DNA from: Deltaproteobacteria bacterium
GTDB taxonomy: Bacteria; Desulfobacterota; Deferrimicrobia; Deferrimicrobiales; Deferrimicrobiaceae
Length of the DNA stretch: 58,199 nucleotides
NCBI GenBank assembly: GCA_016220005.1
Contig: JACRIV010000112.1
Span: 1 to 58,199 of the forward strand
Direction of reading: 5' to 3'
The position numbers were made by a program, and so were the translations under genes. Shown piece after piece: positions 1 through 7,739 of this stretch (the stretch's first letter is position 1; each line of letters starts with the position of its first letter). The notes beneath the pieces are model-generated. The model had not been told where the DNA came from and searched no databases. It was given only the letters and a program-made list of their open reading frames with translations.

Positions 1-561
1 CGTCCTGGCGGCCGGTTTCAGGGAAGATATCTCCATGGCCCCCGCCTCGTCCGCGGCGTACATCCAGAACCCCGCCTCCTGCAGCCGCTCGACCGTCCTC
101 GCCAGGTTGGTCACCTGGACGATCGGGACGTGCGCGGCCGCCCCCGCGGACGCCCGGAACACGGCCGGAGTGACCGGGCAGGATCGGTCCTTCGGGACGA
201 CGACGGCGGACACCCCGAAGGCGCGCGCGTTCCGCAGGACGGCGCCGAAGTTGTGCGGATCGGTGATCCCGTCCAGGAGAAAGGCGGTCGCACGTTCAGG
301 GAGCGACGGAAGCCAATCGGCGAGTTCCGCGTACCGGAACTCCTCGATCTCCGCGGCGATCCCCGGTCCCCCTTTCTCGCCCGTCCTCCGTTCCCATTCC
401 TCCCTGGAACAGGTCAGGCAGGGAACCTTCGCGACCGATGCCTGTTGCGCAACCTTCCTCCGGACTTCCGCGGGAACCGCCTCCGACAGGAGGACCCGTT
501 TCGTCTTCTGCCGCGCGGAGGAGAGCATCTCCTCGACCGGATGCTTGCCGACGATCCACAT
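1..561 (-). CDS. rlmB: SpoU/TrmH-family 23S rRNA (guanosine-2'-O) methyltransferase, 3' end missing
   Basis: Partial gene: 187 codons are present and the frame stays open through the left edge. Family members methylate ribose 2'-OH groups of RNA with SAM; RlmB modifies G2251 of 23S rRNA in the cytoplasm. The N-terminus reads MWIVGKHPVEE, typical of the RlmB substrate-binding domain, and about residue 96 begins LLDGITDPHNFGA, the first SpoU catalytic motif. The knotted SAM-binding C-terminus lies outside the window. It starts 5 nt after the pyrF stop, so it is the last visible gene of the ispG-proS-pyrF operon. Assignment to RlmB rather than another SpoU subfamily rests on this N-terminus and is not fully certain. 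Confidence 0.85.
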   Translation of the reverse strand, partial: MWIVGKHPVEEMLSSARQKTKRVLLSEAVPAEVRRKVAQQASVAKVPCLTCSREEWERRTGEKGGPGIAAEIEEFRYAELADWLPSLPERATAFLLDGITDPHNFGAVLRNARAFGVSAVVVPKDRSCPVTPAVFRASAGAAAHVPIVQVTNLARTVERLQEAGFWMYAADEAGAMEISSLKPAART

Positions 562-566
562 TCCGC

Positions 567-1289
567 TTAACCCGATGTCCCCCCGCGAGCAGCGGCCCGC
601 CCCATTTCGGCGGCAAATCTCCTGGCGGCGGCCACCGGGTCGGGGGCCTTCGTGATCGGACGCCCCACGACCAGGTAATCCGCCCCCGACCGGACCGCTT
701 CGGAGGGGGTCACCACCCGCTTCTGGTCTCCTGGGGAATCTTCGGGAAGCCGGACCCCCGGCGTGACGAGGACGACCTTTTCGCCGACCCGGCTCCGGAG
801 ACCGGCGACCTCTTTCGCGGAGCAGACGATCCCCCCGATTCCGGCGCGGACCGCAAGCTCCGCGAGGCGGGCCACGGCGTCCGCCGTGGGAAGGGCGAAC
901 CCGATGGCGGAGAGGTCCGCGTCGTCGAGGCTGGTCAGCACGGTCACAGCGAGCAGGGTCGTCCGGGTCCCCGAGGCGGCTTCGGCCGCGGCGGCGAGCA
1001 TCGCCTTCCCGCCCGAAGCGTGGACGGTCGCGAACGTAACGCCCAGCGAGACCGCCGACCGCACGGCCCCGGCCACCGTATTGGGGATGTCGTGGAACTT
1101 GAGGTCGAGGAAAACCTCGGCGCCCGCTTCGCGGATTTTCCCGATCAGATCCGGCCCTCCGCGGGGGAAGAGCTCCAACCCTACCTTGAAGAGCCCGACC
1201 TCCCCGGAGAGGGCGGCAACGGTCCGGAGTGCGGCCTCGGGGGAATCGGTGTCCAGGGCGACGATGATCCGTTCCTTCACGGGGCGCAC
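567..1289 (-). CDS. pyrF: Orotidine 5'-phosphate decarboxylase
   Basis: A 240-residue protein that decarboxylates OMP to UMP, the last step of de novo pyrimidine synthesis. The signature LDLKFHDIPNT (residues 61-71) supplies the catalytic Asp62/Lys64/Asp67 set. An early Asp (ALDT, residue 13) and Lys35 (LFKVG) are also in place. The late phosphate-binding region reads LVTPGVR and YLVVGRPIT. Length is normal for the short bacterial (group I) enzyme. The start overlaps the end of proS by 13 nt, indicating translational coupling, and rlmB follows after 5 nt. The placement is housekeeping and no separate promoter is evident. Confidence 0.97.
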   Translation of the reverse strand: MRPVKERIIVALDTDSPEAALRTVAALSGEVGLFKVGLELFPRGGPDLIGKIREAGAEVFLDLKFHDIPNTVAGAVRSAVSLGVTFATVHASGGKAMLAAAAEAASGTRTTLLAVTVLTSLDDADLSAIGFALPTADAVARLAELAVRAGIGGIVCSAKEVAGLRSRVGEKVVLVTPGVRLPEDSPGDQKRVVTPSEAVRSGADYLVVGRPITKAPDPVAAARRFAAEMGRAAARGGTSG

Positions 1290-3010
1290 TCCCTTCTCTT
1301 CGCCTCCACGGCGGCCGCCACCCTGTCCACGATCCGCGTTACCTCCACCCGCTCGGTCTCCCCCGTCTTCCGGTCACGGATCTCCGCGAACCCTTCCGCG
1401 AAATTCTTCTCCCCGAAGGTCACACGCAGGGGGATCCCGCAGAGGTCTGCGTCCTTGAACTTGATGCCGGGGCGCTCCTCCCTGTCGTCGAGCAACACTT
1501 CGATCCCCCGTCCCGAAAGCTCTTCGCCGACCCGCTCGGCCTCCCGGACCAGCCCTTCATGCTTCATGTTCACTGGAACAATGGCCGTCTCGAACGGGGC
1601 AATGGAGATCGGCCAGATGATCCCGTCGGCGTCGTGATGCTGCTCGATGGCCGCCGCGGCCGTCCTCCCGACACCGATCCCGTAACATCCCATCACGATC
1701 AACCGATCCTTTCCGCCTGCATCGAGATAGGTCGCAGACAGCGTCTTGCTGTACTTCGTCCCCAGTCGGAACACGTGCCCCACCTCGATCCCGCGGGAGA
1801 ACCGCAGTGCGCCCCGGCATCGGGGGCAGCCGTCCCCTTCCGCAACGAGCCGGAGGTCCGCGAACGTCTCCGGGGAGAAGTCCCTCCCGGGCACCACGTC
1901 CGCCAGGTGGGCGTCCTTCTCGTTGGCTCCCGTCGCGCCCACCGCGATCGCGCGCACCGAATGGTCCGCAAGCAGGCGCATCTTGAGGCCCACCGGGCCG
2001 GCGTATCCCGACGGGGCGCCGGTCAGCGCCCGGACCCTGTCTTCGGCCGCCAGCCGGATCCAGTCGGCTCCCAGGAGGTTTTTTACCTTGATTTCATTTA
2101 CCTCGTACCGGCCGGACACCAGAACCGCGACATCCCCCTTGTCCGTCTCGAACACCAGGGTCTTGATCAGCGAACCCGGATCGATCCCGAGAAAGGAGGA
2201 AACCTCCCCTATCGTGCGCTTTCCCGGGGTGGAGACCCTCCTGGGAGGCCCGACGCTGATGGCGAAGGCCGGGTTCGCCGCGTCCGGGGCCTCGCACTCC
2301 GCCTTCTCCACGTTCGCCGCATAGGCGCACCGCTCGCAGGAGACGATGGCGTCCTCGCCGGAATCCGCGATCACCATGAACTCGTGGGAAAAAGTCCCCC
2401 CGATCGCCCCCGTATCGGCCTCCACCGCCCGGAACGAAAGCCCCATCCTGCGGAAGATCCTGCAGTAGGCCTCGTACATCTTCCTGTACGACTCGGCGGC
2501 TCCCTCCTCGTCGGCGTCGAAGGAGTAGGCATCCTTCATGAGGAACTCCCTGCCCCGCATCAGGCCGAACCGCGGCCGGATCTCGTCCCGGAACTTGTCC
2601 TGGATTTGGTAGAGGTTCAACGGGAGCCGCCGGTACGACCGCACTTCCCGCCGGACGAGGTCCGTGATGACCTCCTCGTGCGTGGGCCCGAGGCAGAACT
2701 CGCGGTCGGCGCGGTCCCGGAAGCGAAGCAGTTCCTTGCCGTAAGCCTCCCAGCGCCCGCTCTCCTTCCAGAGCTCCGCGGGAACGACGGCGGGCATCAG
2801 GACCTCCTGCGCTCCCGCCCTGTCCATCTCCTCCCGGATGATCCGTTCCACTTTCCGAAGGACCCGCAGCCCCGCGGGCAGGTAGTTGTAGATTCCGGAG
2901 GCGACCTTCCGGATCATCCCCGCGCGAAGCATCAGCCGGTGGCTGACCACTTCCGCGTCGGACGGCGTCTCCTTCGCCGTCGGCATGAGGTATCCCGAGT
3001 ACCGGATCAC
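1277..3010 (-). CDS. proS: Prolyl-tRNA synthetase (bacterial type with editing insertion)
   Basis: A 577-residue class II aminoacyl-tRNA synthetase that charges tRNA-Pro. The N-terminus IRYSGYLMPTAKE is typical of bacterial-type ProRS. Motif 2 (FRDEIRPRFGLMRGREFLMKD) begins about residue 140 and motif 3 (GCYGIGVGR) about 440. The roughly 170 residues between them correspond to the INS editing domain that clears Ala-tRNA-Pro. I chose the GTG at 3010: it overlaps the ispG stop as GTGA, has AGGAG 7-8 nt upstream, and gives the canonical N-terminus. A longer open frame continues upstream but only as an antiphase shadow of ispG. Confidence 0.97.
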   Translation of the reverse strand: MIRYSGYLMPTAKETPSDAEVVSHRLMLRAGMIRKVASGIYNYLPAGLRVLRKVERIIREEMDRAGAQEVLMPAVVPAELWKESGRWEAYGKELLRFRDRADREFCLGPTHEEVITDLVRREVRSYRRLPLNLYQIQDKFRDEIRPRFGLMRGREFLMKDAYSFDADEEGAAESYRKMYEAYCRIFRRMGLSFRAVEADTGAIGGTFSHEFMVIADSGEDAIVSCERCAYAANVEKAECEAPDAANPAFAISVGPPRRVSTPGKRTIGEVSSFLGIDPGSLIKTLVFETDKGDVAVLVSGRYEVNEIKVKNLLGADWIRLAAEDRVRALTGAPSGYAGPVGLKMRLLADHSVRAIAVGATGANEKDAHLADVVPGRDFSPETFADLRLVAEGDGCPRCRGALRFSRGIEVGHVFRLGTKYSKTLSATYLDAGGKDRLIVMGCYGIGVGRTAAAAIEQHHDADGIIWPISIAPFETAIVPVNMKHEGLVREAERVGEELSGRGIEVLLDDREERPGIKFKDADLCGIPLRVTFGEKNFAEGFAEIRDRKTGETERVEVTRIVDRVAAAVEAKRRECAP

Positions 3011-4083
3011 CGCGCTCTCCTTTTTTCCTCGCCGAGGCCCTCCGCAAAGCGTACGACCTCCGCCACGATATCTTTCTCCTTCACCTTTTTGACGATCTCT
3101 CCCTTGACGAAGATCAGCCCCTCGCCCTTGCCGCCCGCCACGCCGACGTCGGCCTCCCGCGCCTCGCCCGGCCCGTTGACCGCGCATCCCATCACGGCGA
3201 CCTTCAGGGGCGCCGTCAGGCGGGAGAGCCGGCGCTCCACCTCGAGGGCGATGCCGACCACGTCGATCGACACCCGGCCGCAGGTCGGACAGGAGATGAA
3301 ATCCGGCCCCCGCTCCCGGAGCCCCAGGCTCTTGAGTATCTGCCACCCCACGCGGATCTCCTCCTCGGGAGGGCCGGTGAGGGAGACCCGGAGCGTATCC
3401 CCGATCCCTTCCGAGAGCAGGACCCCCAGGCCGACGGCCGATTTGACGGCGCCGGAGAAGAGGGTTCCCGCCTCGGTGACTCCGATGTGCAGCGGGTAGT
3501 CGAACCGCCGCGAGAAGAGGCGGTACGCCTCGATCGTCGTCGGTACGGAGGAGGCCTTCAGGGAGAATTTGATCTGGGCGAAGCGGGCCTTCTCGCAAAG
3601 GCGGACGCACCGGGCCGCGCTCTCTACCAGAGCCCTCGGCGTGGGGCCGCCGTACCGGTGCAGGAGGTCCTTCTCCAGGGAGCCGGCGTTCACGCCGATC
3701 CGGACGGAGATGCCGTTCGCCCGTGCGGCGCGAAGCACCTGGACCGTGTTCGCCTCCCCGCCGATGTTCCCGGGGTTGATCCGTAAGCAGTCCGCCCCCG
3801 CGTCCGCGCAGGCGATAGCCAGGCGGTGGTTGAAGTGGATGTCGGCAATGACCGGGATCGGCGATGCGGCGCGTATCTTCCGGAACGCGCGCACCGCCGC
3901 CTCGTCGGGGACGGCGACCCGGACGATCTCGCACCCCTCCCGCGCGAGGGACCGGATCTGGGCGATCGTGGCGCGAGCGTCATGGGTGTCCGTGCTGGTC
4001 ATGCTCTGGACGGACACCGGCGCGCCTCCGCCCACGGACACGTTTCCCACGCGGATGCGACGGGTGATTCTCCTTGCTTTCAT
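3007..4083 (-). CDS. ispG: 4-hydroxy-3-methylbut-2-enyl diphosphate synthase (flavodoxin/ferredoxin type)
   Basis: A 358-residue [4Fe-4S] enzyme of the MEP isoprenoid pathway that converts MEcPP to HMBPP. The TIM-barrel half carries PVIADIHFNHRLA and RINPGNIG (about residues 77-107). The cluster ligands are visible as CPTCGR (Cys265, Cys268), MGCAVNGPGE (Cys300) and Glu307. Length matches the short bacterial form without the plant-type insertion. It is first in the ispG-proS-pyrF-rlmB operon and overlaps proS by 4 nt. There is no Shine-Dalgarno sequence before its ATG, and a candidate -10 box ends only 8 nt away, so the transcript may be leaderless or nearly so. Confidence 0.97.
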   Translation of the reverse strand: MKARRITRRIRVGNVSVGGGAPVSVQSMTSTDTHDARATIAQIRSLAREGCEIVRVAVPDEAAVRAFRKIRAASPIPVIADIHFNHRLAIACADAGADCLRINPGNIGGEANTVQVLRAARANGISVRIGVNAGSLEKDLLHRYGGPTPRALVESAARCVRLCEKARFAQIKFSLKASSVPTTIEAYRLFSRRFDYPLHIGVTEAGTLFSGAVKSAVGLGVLLSEGIGDTLRVSLTGPPEEEIRVGWQILKSLGLRERGPDFISCPTCGRVSIDVVGIALEVERRLSRLTAPLKVAVMGCAVNGPGEAREADVGVAGGKGEGLIFVKGEIVKKVKEKDIVAEVVRFAEGLGEEKRRAR

Positions 4084-4091
4084 GGTCGATT

Positions 4092-4121
4092 ACTATATGC
4101 GAAAAGGATGAGAAAAGGCAA
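4092..4121 (-). promoter_or_regulatory. Candidate sigma70 promoter for the ispG operon
   Basis: Read on the minus strand, TTGCCT (4116-4121) and TATAGT (4092-4097) are separated by 18 nt. The -10 box ends 8 nt before the ispG ATG and no Shine-Dalgarno is present, so initiation here would leave a leader of 0-2 nt. The -35 match is weak. Confidence 0.45.
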
Positions 4122-4180
4122 AGCGCAGCCAGGAAAACGCAGTTCCTTCTCCGGCTATCCCCTACGGCCGCCTTCCGCCG

Positions 4181-5113
4181 TTATTTCAATTCTATCGTGA
4201 AAGCGTACGTCGCCTCGCCCCCGTTGCCGTCCGAGACGGAGACGACGACCGGGATCTTCCCCCGGACTTCCGGAAGAGCGGCCCATCGGATTTTCCCCGA
4301 AGCCCCGTCGATCGTCATTCCCGGAGGGGCGGTTTTCAGCCGGTAGGCAAGGGCATCTCCGTCCGGGTCGGAGGCATGGACCCGGCAGGTAAACAGGTCT
4401 CCGTCGAAGCGGGCGTTCCGCTCCCCCTCGATCACGGGGGGTGCGTTCCGGATCTCCCGTCGCAACGTCGCGGGCCTCCCCCGGCCCTCCCCGTCAGACG
4501 GAGTGATCGTCACGGAAACGGCGTCGTACCTTCGAAGAGCGCTCCCCAGCCGGCTGCCGCTCCCCGCGGGTTTCCCGTTCAATTCCCAGGCATACGCGAA
4601 CGTCACCGCGTCTCCGTCGGCATCGGCCGCAACGACTTCGACCCCCAGCGTATCCCCCGGCCGGAAAATTTCCGGAACGAACCGCACGGACCGTATCCCC
4701 GGCGGGGAATTCCGGATGGCCGCCGCCGGGGAGAGGAGCACGACCCCTCCTGCGGAGACCCGTGCCTGTACCGAGTCCCCCTTTTTGAGATCCGCTGCAT
4801 TCAGGGATTTCTCGTTTTTCGCTCCCCCCGGTTCCCCGTTCACGAGCCACTCGATTCCCGCCTCCTCCAACGAGAAACCCTGCGCGGCAAGGCGGAAGGT
4901 GGTCCCTCTCGTCCCTTCTCCGGGAACGATCTCCACCGTGTAGCCCTGCTTGCCGGCCGGGGATGAGGACCTCGGTGCGGGCTCCGCAGGCGAGGAGGCC
5001 TGCCCGGCGGGCGCGGTTCGGGTCCCCGGAGGGGAGGGCCTCTCCCTGGAACAGGACAGGAGGAGCAGCGGGAAAAGCGCCAGGAGGAGCGGGCTCCCGA
5101 AGCGTCGCGTCAA
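4181..5113 (-). CDS. Lipoprotein with cadherin-like/Ig-like domains, last gene of the pilus operon
   Basis: A 310-residue lipoprotein. The N-terminus MTRRFGSPLLLALFPLLLLSC is a lipoprotein signal with a lipobox ending LLSC. A Pro/Ser-rich linker follows, then beta-rich repeats with Asp-rich turns (DADGDAVTFAY and DPDGDALAYRL) resembling dystroglycan-type cadherin or Ig folds that bind calcium. The start is TTG, overlapping the pilX stop as TTGA. That overlap ties it to the pilin operon, where it may act as an envelope-anchored partner of the pilus machinery; this role is inferred from position only. I do not recognise a named family. Confidence 0.8.
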   Translation of the reverse strand: MTRRFGSPLLLALFPLLLLSCSRERPSPPGTRTAPAGQASSPAEPAPRSSSPAGKQGYTVEIVPGEGTRGTTFRLAAQGFSLEEAGIEWLVNGEPGGAKNEKSLNAADLKKGDSVQARVSAGGVVLLSPAAAIRNSPPGIRSVRFVPEIFRPGDTLGVEVVAADADGDAVTFAYAWELNGKPAGSGSRLGSALRRYDAVSVTITPSDGEGRGRPATLRREIRNAPPVIEGERNARFDGDLFTCRVHASDPDGDALAYRLKTAPPGMTIDGASGKIRWAALPEVRGKIPVVVSVSDGNGGEATYAFTIELK

Positions 5114-5688
5114 TATTGATAGAGAATGGATATTTTCGACCTTTCTTGGGGGTTCGTCCTGTCCTCGGAAAGTTCCTCGATCGTGTAAAGATACGGGATG
5201 TTCATCACCGTCACCTCGCCGGGGACGGTCGTGACCACCCCTCCCTTGATCAGGCCCAAGTCGGCGCCGGAATTTCCTGCCACGGTGTCGACGATCTTGG
5301 CGTGGACCCGGTAGTTCCCGAGGTCGAACCGCAGGTCGTATGTCGTGTTGTTGTCAGGGCTGATCGTCGACGAACTGTCGGCCCCGGCTCCCCAGAGATT
5401 TGTCGGATTGCCCAGCTTGGTCTGGAGATTCGGACCGATGAATTTATTGATCAACGTGTTGTCGGCGAAATGGATCGTGTCATCCCCCCGGTCGGCGACA
5501 AGCTGGAAGGTGACTTCGGCGCCCGCCCGCCCCGCCGCGAGAGCGGTGGCGTACCGTTTCTGCTGTCCGGAAAGGAATCCGCCCCTCGCAACCACGTACA
5601 GCAGGCCGGCGCTGGTGATCAGGGCCACCACCGAGAGGAGGAGCACGAAGAGCAGCGCGGCCCCGTTTTCGTTCCTCAAACGTTTCAC
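5110..5688 (-). CDS. pilX: PilX-like type IV pilus assembly protein
   Basis: A 192-residue protein. The N-terminus RNENGAALLFVLLLSVVALITSAGLLYVV is the PilX_N type: a short basic leader with a Gly at the processing site, then a hydrophobic helix lacking the classical F-T-L-x-E. The next residues, ATALAAGRAGAEVTFQL, match the A-x-x-AGxE pattern of PilX proteins. With PilV, PilW and FimT it would form the minor-pilin complex primed at the inner membrane. It starts 1 nt after pilW and overlaps the downstream lipoprotein. The C-terminal domain (residues 60-192) is poorly conserved, as usual for this family. Confidence 0.8.
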   Translation of the reverse strand: MKRLRNENGAALLFVLLLSVVALITSAGLLYVVARGGFLSGQQKRYATALAAGRAGAEVTFQLVADRGDDTIHFADNTLINKFIGPNLQTKLGNPTNLWGAGADSSSTISPDNNTTYDLRFDLGNYRVHAKIVDTVAGNSGADLGLIKGGVVTTVPGEVTVMNIPYLYTIEELSEDRTNPQERSKISILYQY

Positions 5689-5689
5689 G

Positions 5690-6778
5690 TCACTCCCTCA
5701 GGTTCGACGGTTTGACCACCAGGGTATGGACCTTCCAACGGAAATGCGTCTGATTGGTATTGGTTTCGGTGGCATCGAGAGTATAGGACCCTCCGACGCC
5801 GCTGTCGGGATCGCCGACCGGGATGGTCGCCGGGGAGTACGTATAGTCCCGGTCCCTCTGCCCCTCCTGCGCGAGGATGTACACCCTCACTTCCTTCAAC
5901 TGGTTACGGATATCCTGGGCCGTGTATCCCCCGGGTATGGCGTTTACGGGGGGCGGGTCGATCGCCCCGTCTCCGTTGGTGTCCAGGAAAAAGATCACGT
6001 GCATGCTGGCGACGCACTCCAGGAGGGAGATGGGAGCGGAAAGAGTCCCGTTGTCCACGCTGACGACGGCCTTCACCAGCATGCCGGTCCCCGGGGCGCA
6101 CAACTGGGGGACGCCCGCGCTCGTGACGTAGTAGTCCGCCCGGTTGAAAGGCATCATCAGGGCGCCGCCAAGGCCGGGCCCGTCGATCCCGTAGATAACC
6201 CGCGGCTGGGTGGCATCTGCCGCCGCGAAGGCCGCGGCGCCGGCGAAGGTCGTCGAGAAGCTTCCGGGCACAAGGGACCTCCAGTTCGTCCCGGTGGACC
6301 CGGGTTCCAGGACGATGACCCGGTCGGTGGCGGCAAAGTTCTCCGTGTTGTCGCTCCAGTTCCTCGTGATGCCTCCCGGCATAAGGGTCGTCCACCTCTT
6401 GGAGACGGGGCTCGTCCCCACGACGGCCGACTTGATGACGAGGTAATCCGATCCGTTCAAGGAGAGCGCGGCGTTGTCGTCGAGGCTCACAATCCCCCGG
6501 GGAGCGTTGCTCGGGGAATCGTTCAACAACCCGGAAGTCGCCTCGGCGTAACCGGGGATATTGTTCCACGGCAACCCGTACCCCGCGTGCTCGATGTCCT
6601 TCCGGAGCATCTCGAGGCCGATGAGCGTCTCCACGCCGGATTCGGCGATCTTGCTCTGCTGCTTGTACTGCCGCAGCCAGCCGGTGAAGAAGGTGGTGAC
6701 CGCCTCCATGACGAGGAAAAGGACGACCAGCGTGATCATCACCTCGATCAGGGTGAACCCCGATTCACGCCTTGTCAT
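5690..6778 (-). CDS. pilW: PilW-like minor pilin
   Basis: A 362-residue prepilin. MTRRESG is the leader, cleaved and N-methylated by PilD before FTLIEVMITLVVLFLVMEAVTTFF, a type IV pilin alpha-1 helix with Glu at position +5. About 35 residues later LEMLRKDIEHAGYGLPWN is the characteristic PilW segment. The long C-terminal globular region fits a minor pilin that primes pilus assembly with PilV and PilX. The ATG overlaps the pilV stop (ATGA, 6775-6778), indicating translational coupling. Confidence 0.88.
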   Translation of the reverse strand: MTRRESGFTLIEVMITLVVLFLVMEAVTTFFTGWLRQYKQQSKIAESGVETLIGLEMLRKDIEHAGYGLPWNNIPGYAEATSGLLNDSPSNAPRGIVSLDDNAALSLNGSDYLVIKSAVVGTSPVSKRWTTLMPGGITRNWSDNTENFAATDRVIVLEPGSTGTNWRSLVPGSFSTTFAGAAAFAAADATQPRVIYGIDGPGLGGALMMPFNRADYYVTSAGVPQLCAPGTGMLVKAVVSVDNGTLSAPISLLECVASMHVIFFLDTNGDGAIDPPPVNAIPGGYTAQDIRNQLKEVRVYILAQEGQRDRDYTYSPATIPVGDPDSGVGGSYTLDATETNTNQTHFRWKVHTLVVKPSNLRE

Positions 6779-7188
6779 GGGCTCCTCACGATGGCCGTTG
6801 CCTGGTGGAAGAACGTCCTCCCGCTCCGTGTCCAGGTCACGTCGATCGATATCTGGATGTTGTCCGGATTCAGGCGCGTGAGGGTCCTGGTGATCCGGTA
6901 CGGCCAGTTCAGGTTCCTGACCCGCCGATTGATGTCAACGGGAGGCTCCACCGTCGGGTTCGCTGCAATCATGCCGTTCAACGTGGCGAAGGGAATGCTC
7001 CGGCTGTCCGCGATCCACGCGTCGGTGACTCGCACCCCCTCTTCCCGCAAGAGGTTCTGGATATTGTATTCCAGCGCCACCAGCCCCGACTCGGTGAGCC
7101 CCAGGAAGACGATGAACACGATGGCGAGGGCGACCAGCACCTCGGTGAGGGTCATCCCCTTGTCAGCGTTCCACGCAGGTTCCGCCAT
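6775..7188 (-). CDS. pilV: PilV-like minor pilin
   Basis: A 137-residue prepilin. The leader MAEPAWNADKG is followed by MTLTEVLVALAIVFIVFLGLTESGL, a PilV-type N-terminal helix with Glu at +5. A longer open frame extends upstream, but this ATG at 7188 gives the only sensible prepilin leader and is retained although it overlaps fimT by 26 nt. The rest is a small globular domain ending in a strand-rich region with ISIDVTWTRSGR. It is expected in the inner-membrane minor-pilin complex. Confidence 0.87.
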   Translation of the reverse strand: MAEPAWNADKGMTLTEVLVALAIVFIVFLGLTESGLVALEYNIQNLLREEGVRVTDAWIADSRSIPFATLNGMIAANPTVEPPVDINRRVRNLNWPYRITRTLTRLNPDNIQISIDVTWTRSGRTFFHQATAIVRSP

Positions 7189-7696
7189 TGAGCCTTCCCA
7201 TCTTGATCCGGGTGGTCGTGATATTGACGCAATCGTATTCGGGCGACATGGACGGGGAGTGGGTGAGGCTGACGTACAGGGACGCTCCGGGCGCCAACGG
7301 GACACCTCCGGGCGACGGGATCCCCTCCCTGCTGAAATCGAGCTGCGCGGGCATGCCCGGCCCGCGCGTGATCGAGTAGTCCGTCCGTTTGTCGACGATC
7401 CGCCTGTCCGCCGTCGTGACGAGCACCCTGTCGCCATCCGGCCCCGGGCTCGTGTCCTCATACGTCTGGTAGCTGTTCGCCTGGAGCGCCACGAAGTGAA
7501 CCCGGTTCCTCTGCAGCGCTCTCGTCCTCGCCTCCGTGATGTCGAAGAAGAGCTGCTTCGTCTGGTCCTCCACCTTGTGCTTCTCCATCCAGCCCTGGAA
7601 GGACGTTCCGAGGACGAGGACCATGACGCCGAAGATGGCGACGACCACCATGATCTCCACCAACGTGATCCCCCGTCTTCCACGCATCCGTTTCAC
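7163..7696 (-). CDS. fimT: FimT/GspH-family pseudopilin
   Basis: A 177-residue prepilin. MKRMRGRRG is a basic leader, followed by ITLVEIMVVVAIFGVMVLVLGTSF, the N-methylated pilin helix. The following segment (LFFDITEARTRALQRNRVHFVAL) is the classic GspH/FimT region. Length and order (FimT, PilV, PilW, PilX) match minor-pilin operons of gamma- and deltaproteobacteria. The stop lies inside the pilV reading frame. FimT and GspH cannot be told apart by sequence alone; the PilY1 context favours FimT. Confidence 0.87.
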   Translation of the reverse strand: MKRMRGRRGITLVEIMVVVAIFGVMVLVLGTSFQGWMEKHKVEDQTKQLFFDITEARTRALQRNRVHFVALQANSYQTYEDTSPGPDGDRVLVTTADRRIVDKRTDYSITRGPGMPAQLDFSREGIPSPGGVPLAPGASLYVSLTHSPSMSPEYDCVNITTTRIKMGRLNGGTCVER

Positions 7697-7739
7697 GACC
7701 TTGCCCGTGTCCTGGCGCCGCGCCGATGCACTGCCCTTC

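Noticed and set aside
1277-3934. 885-residue version of ProS
   Set aside because: The extra 300 residues are an antiphase reading of ispG; the GTG at 3010 with Shine-Dalgarno is the proper start.
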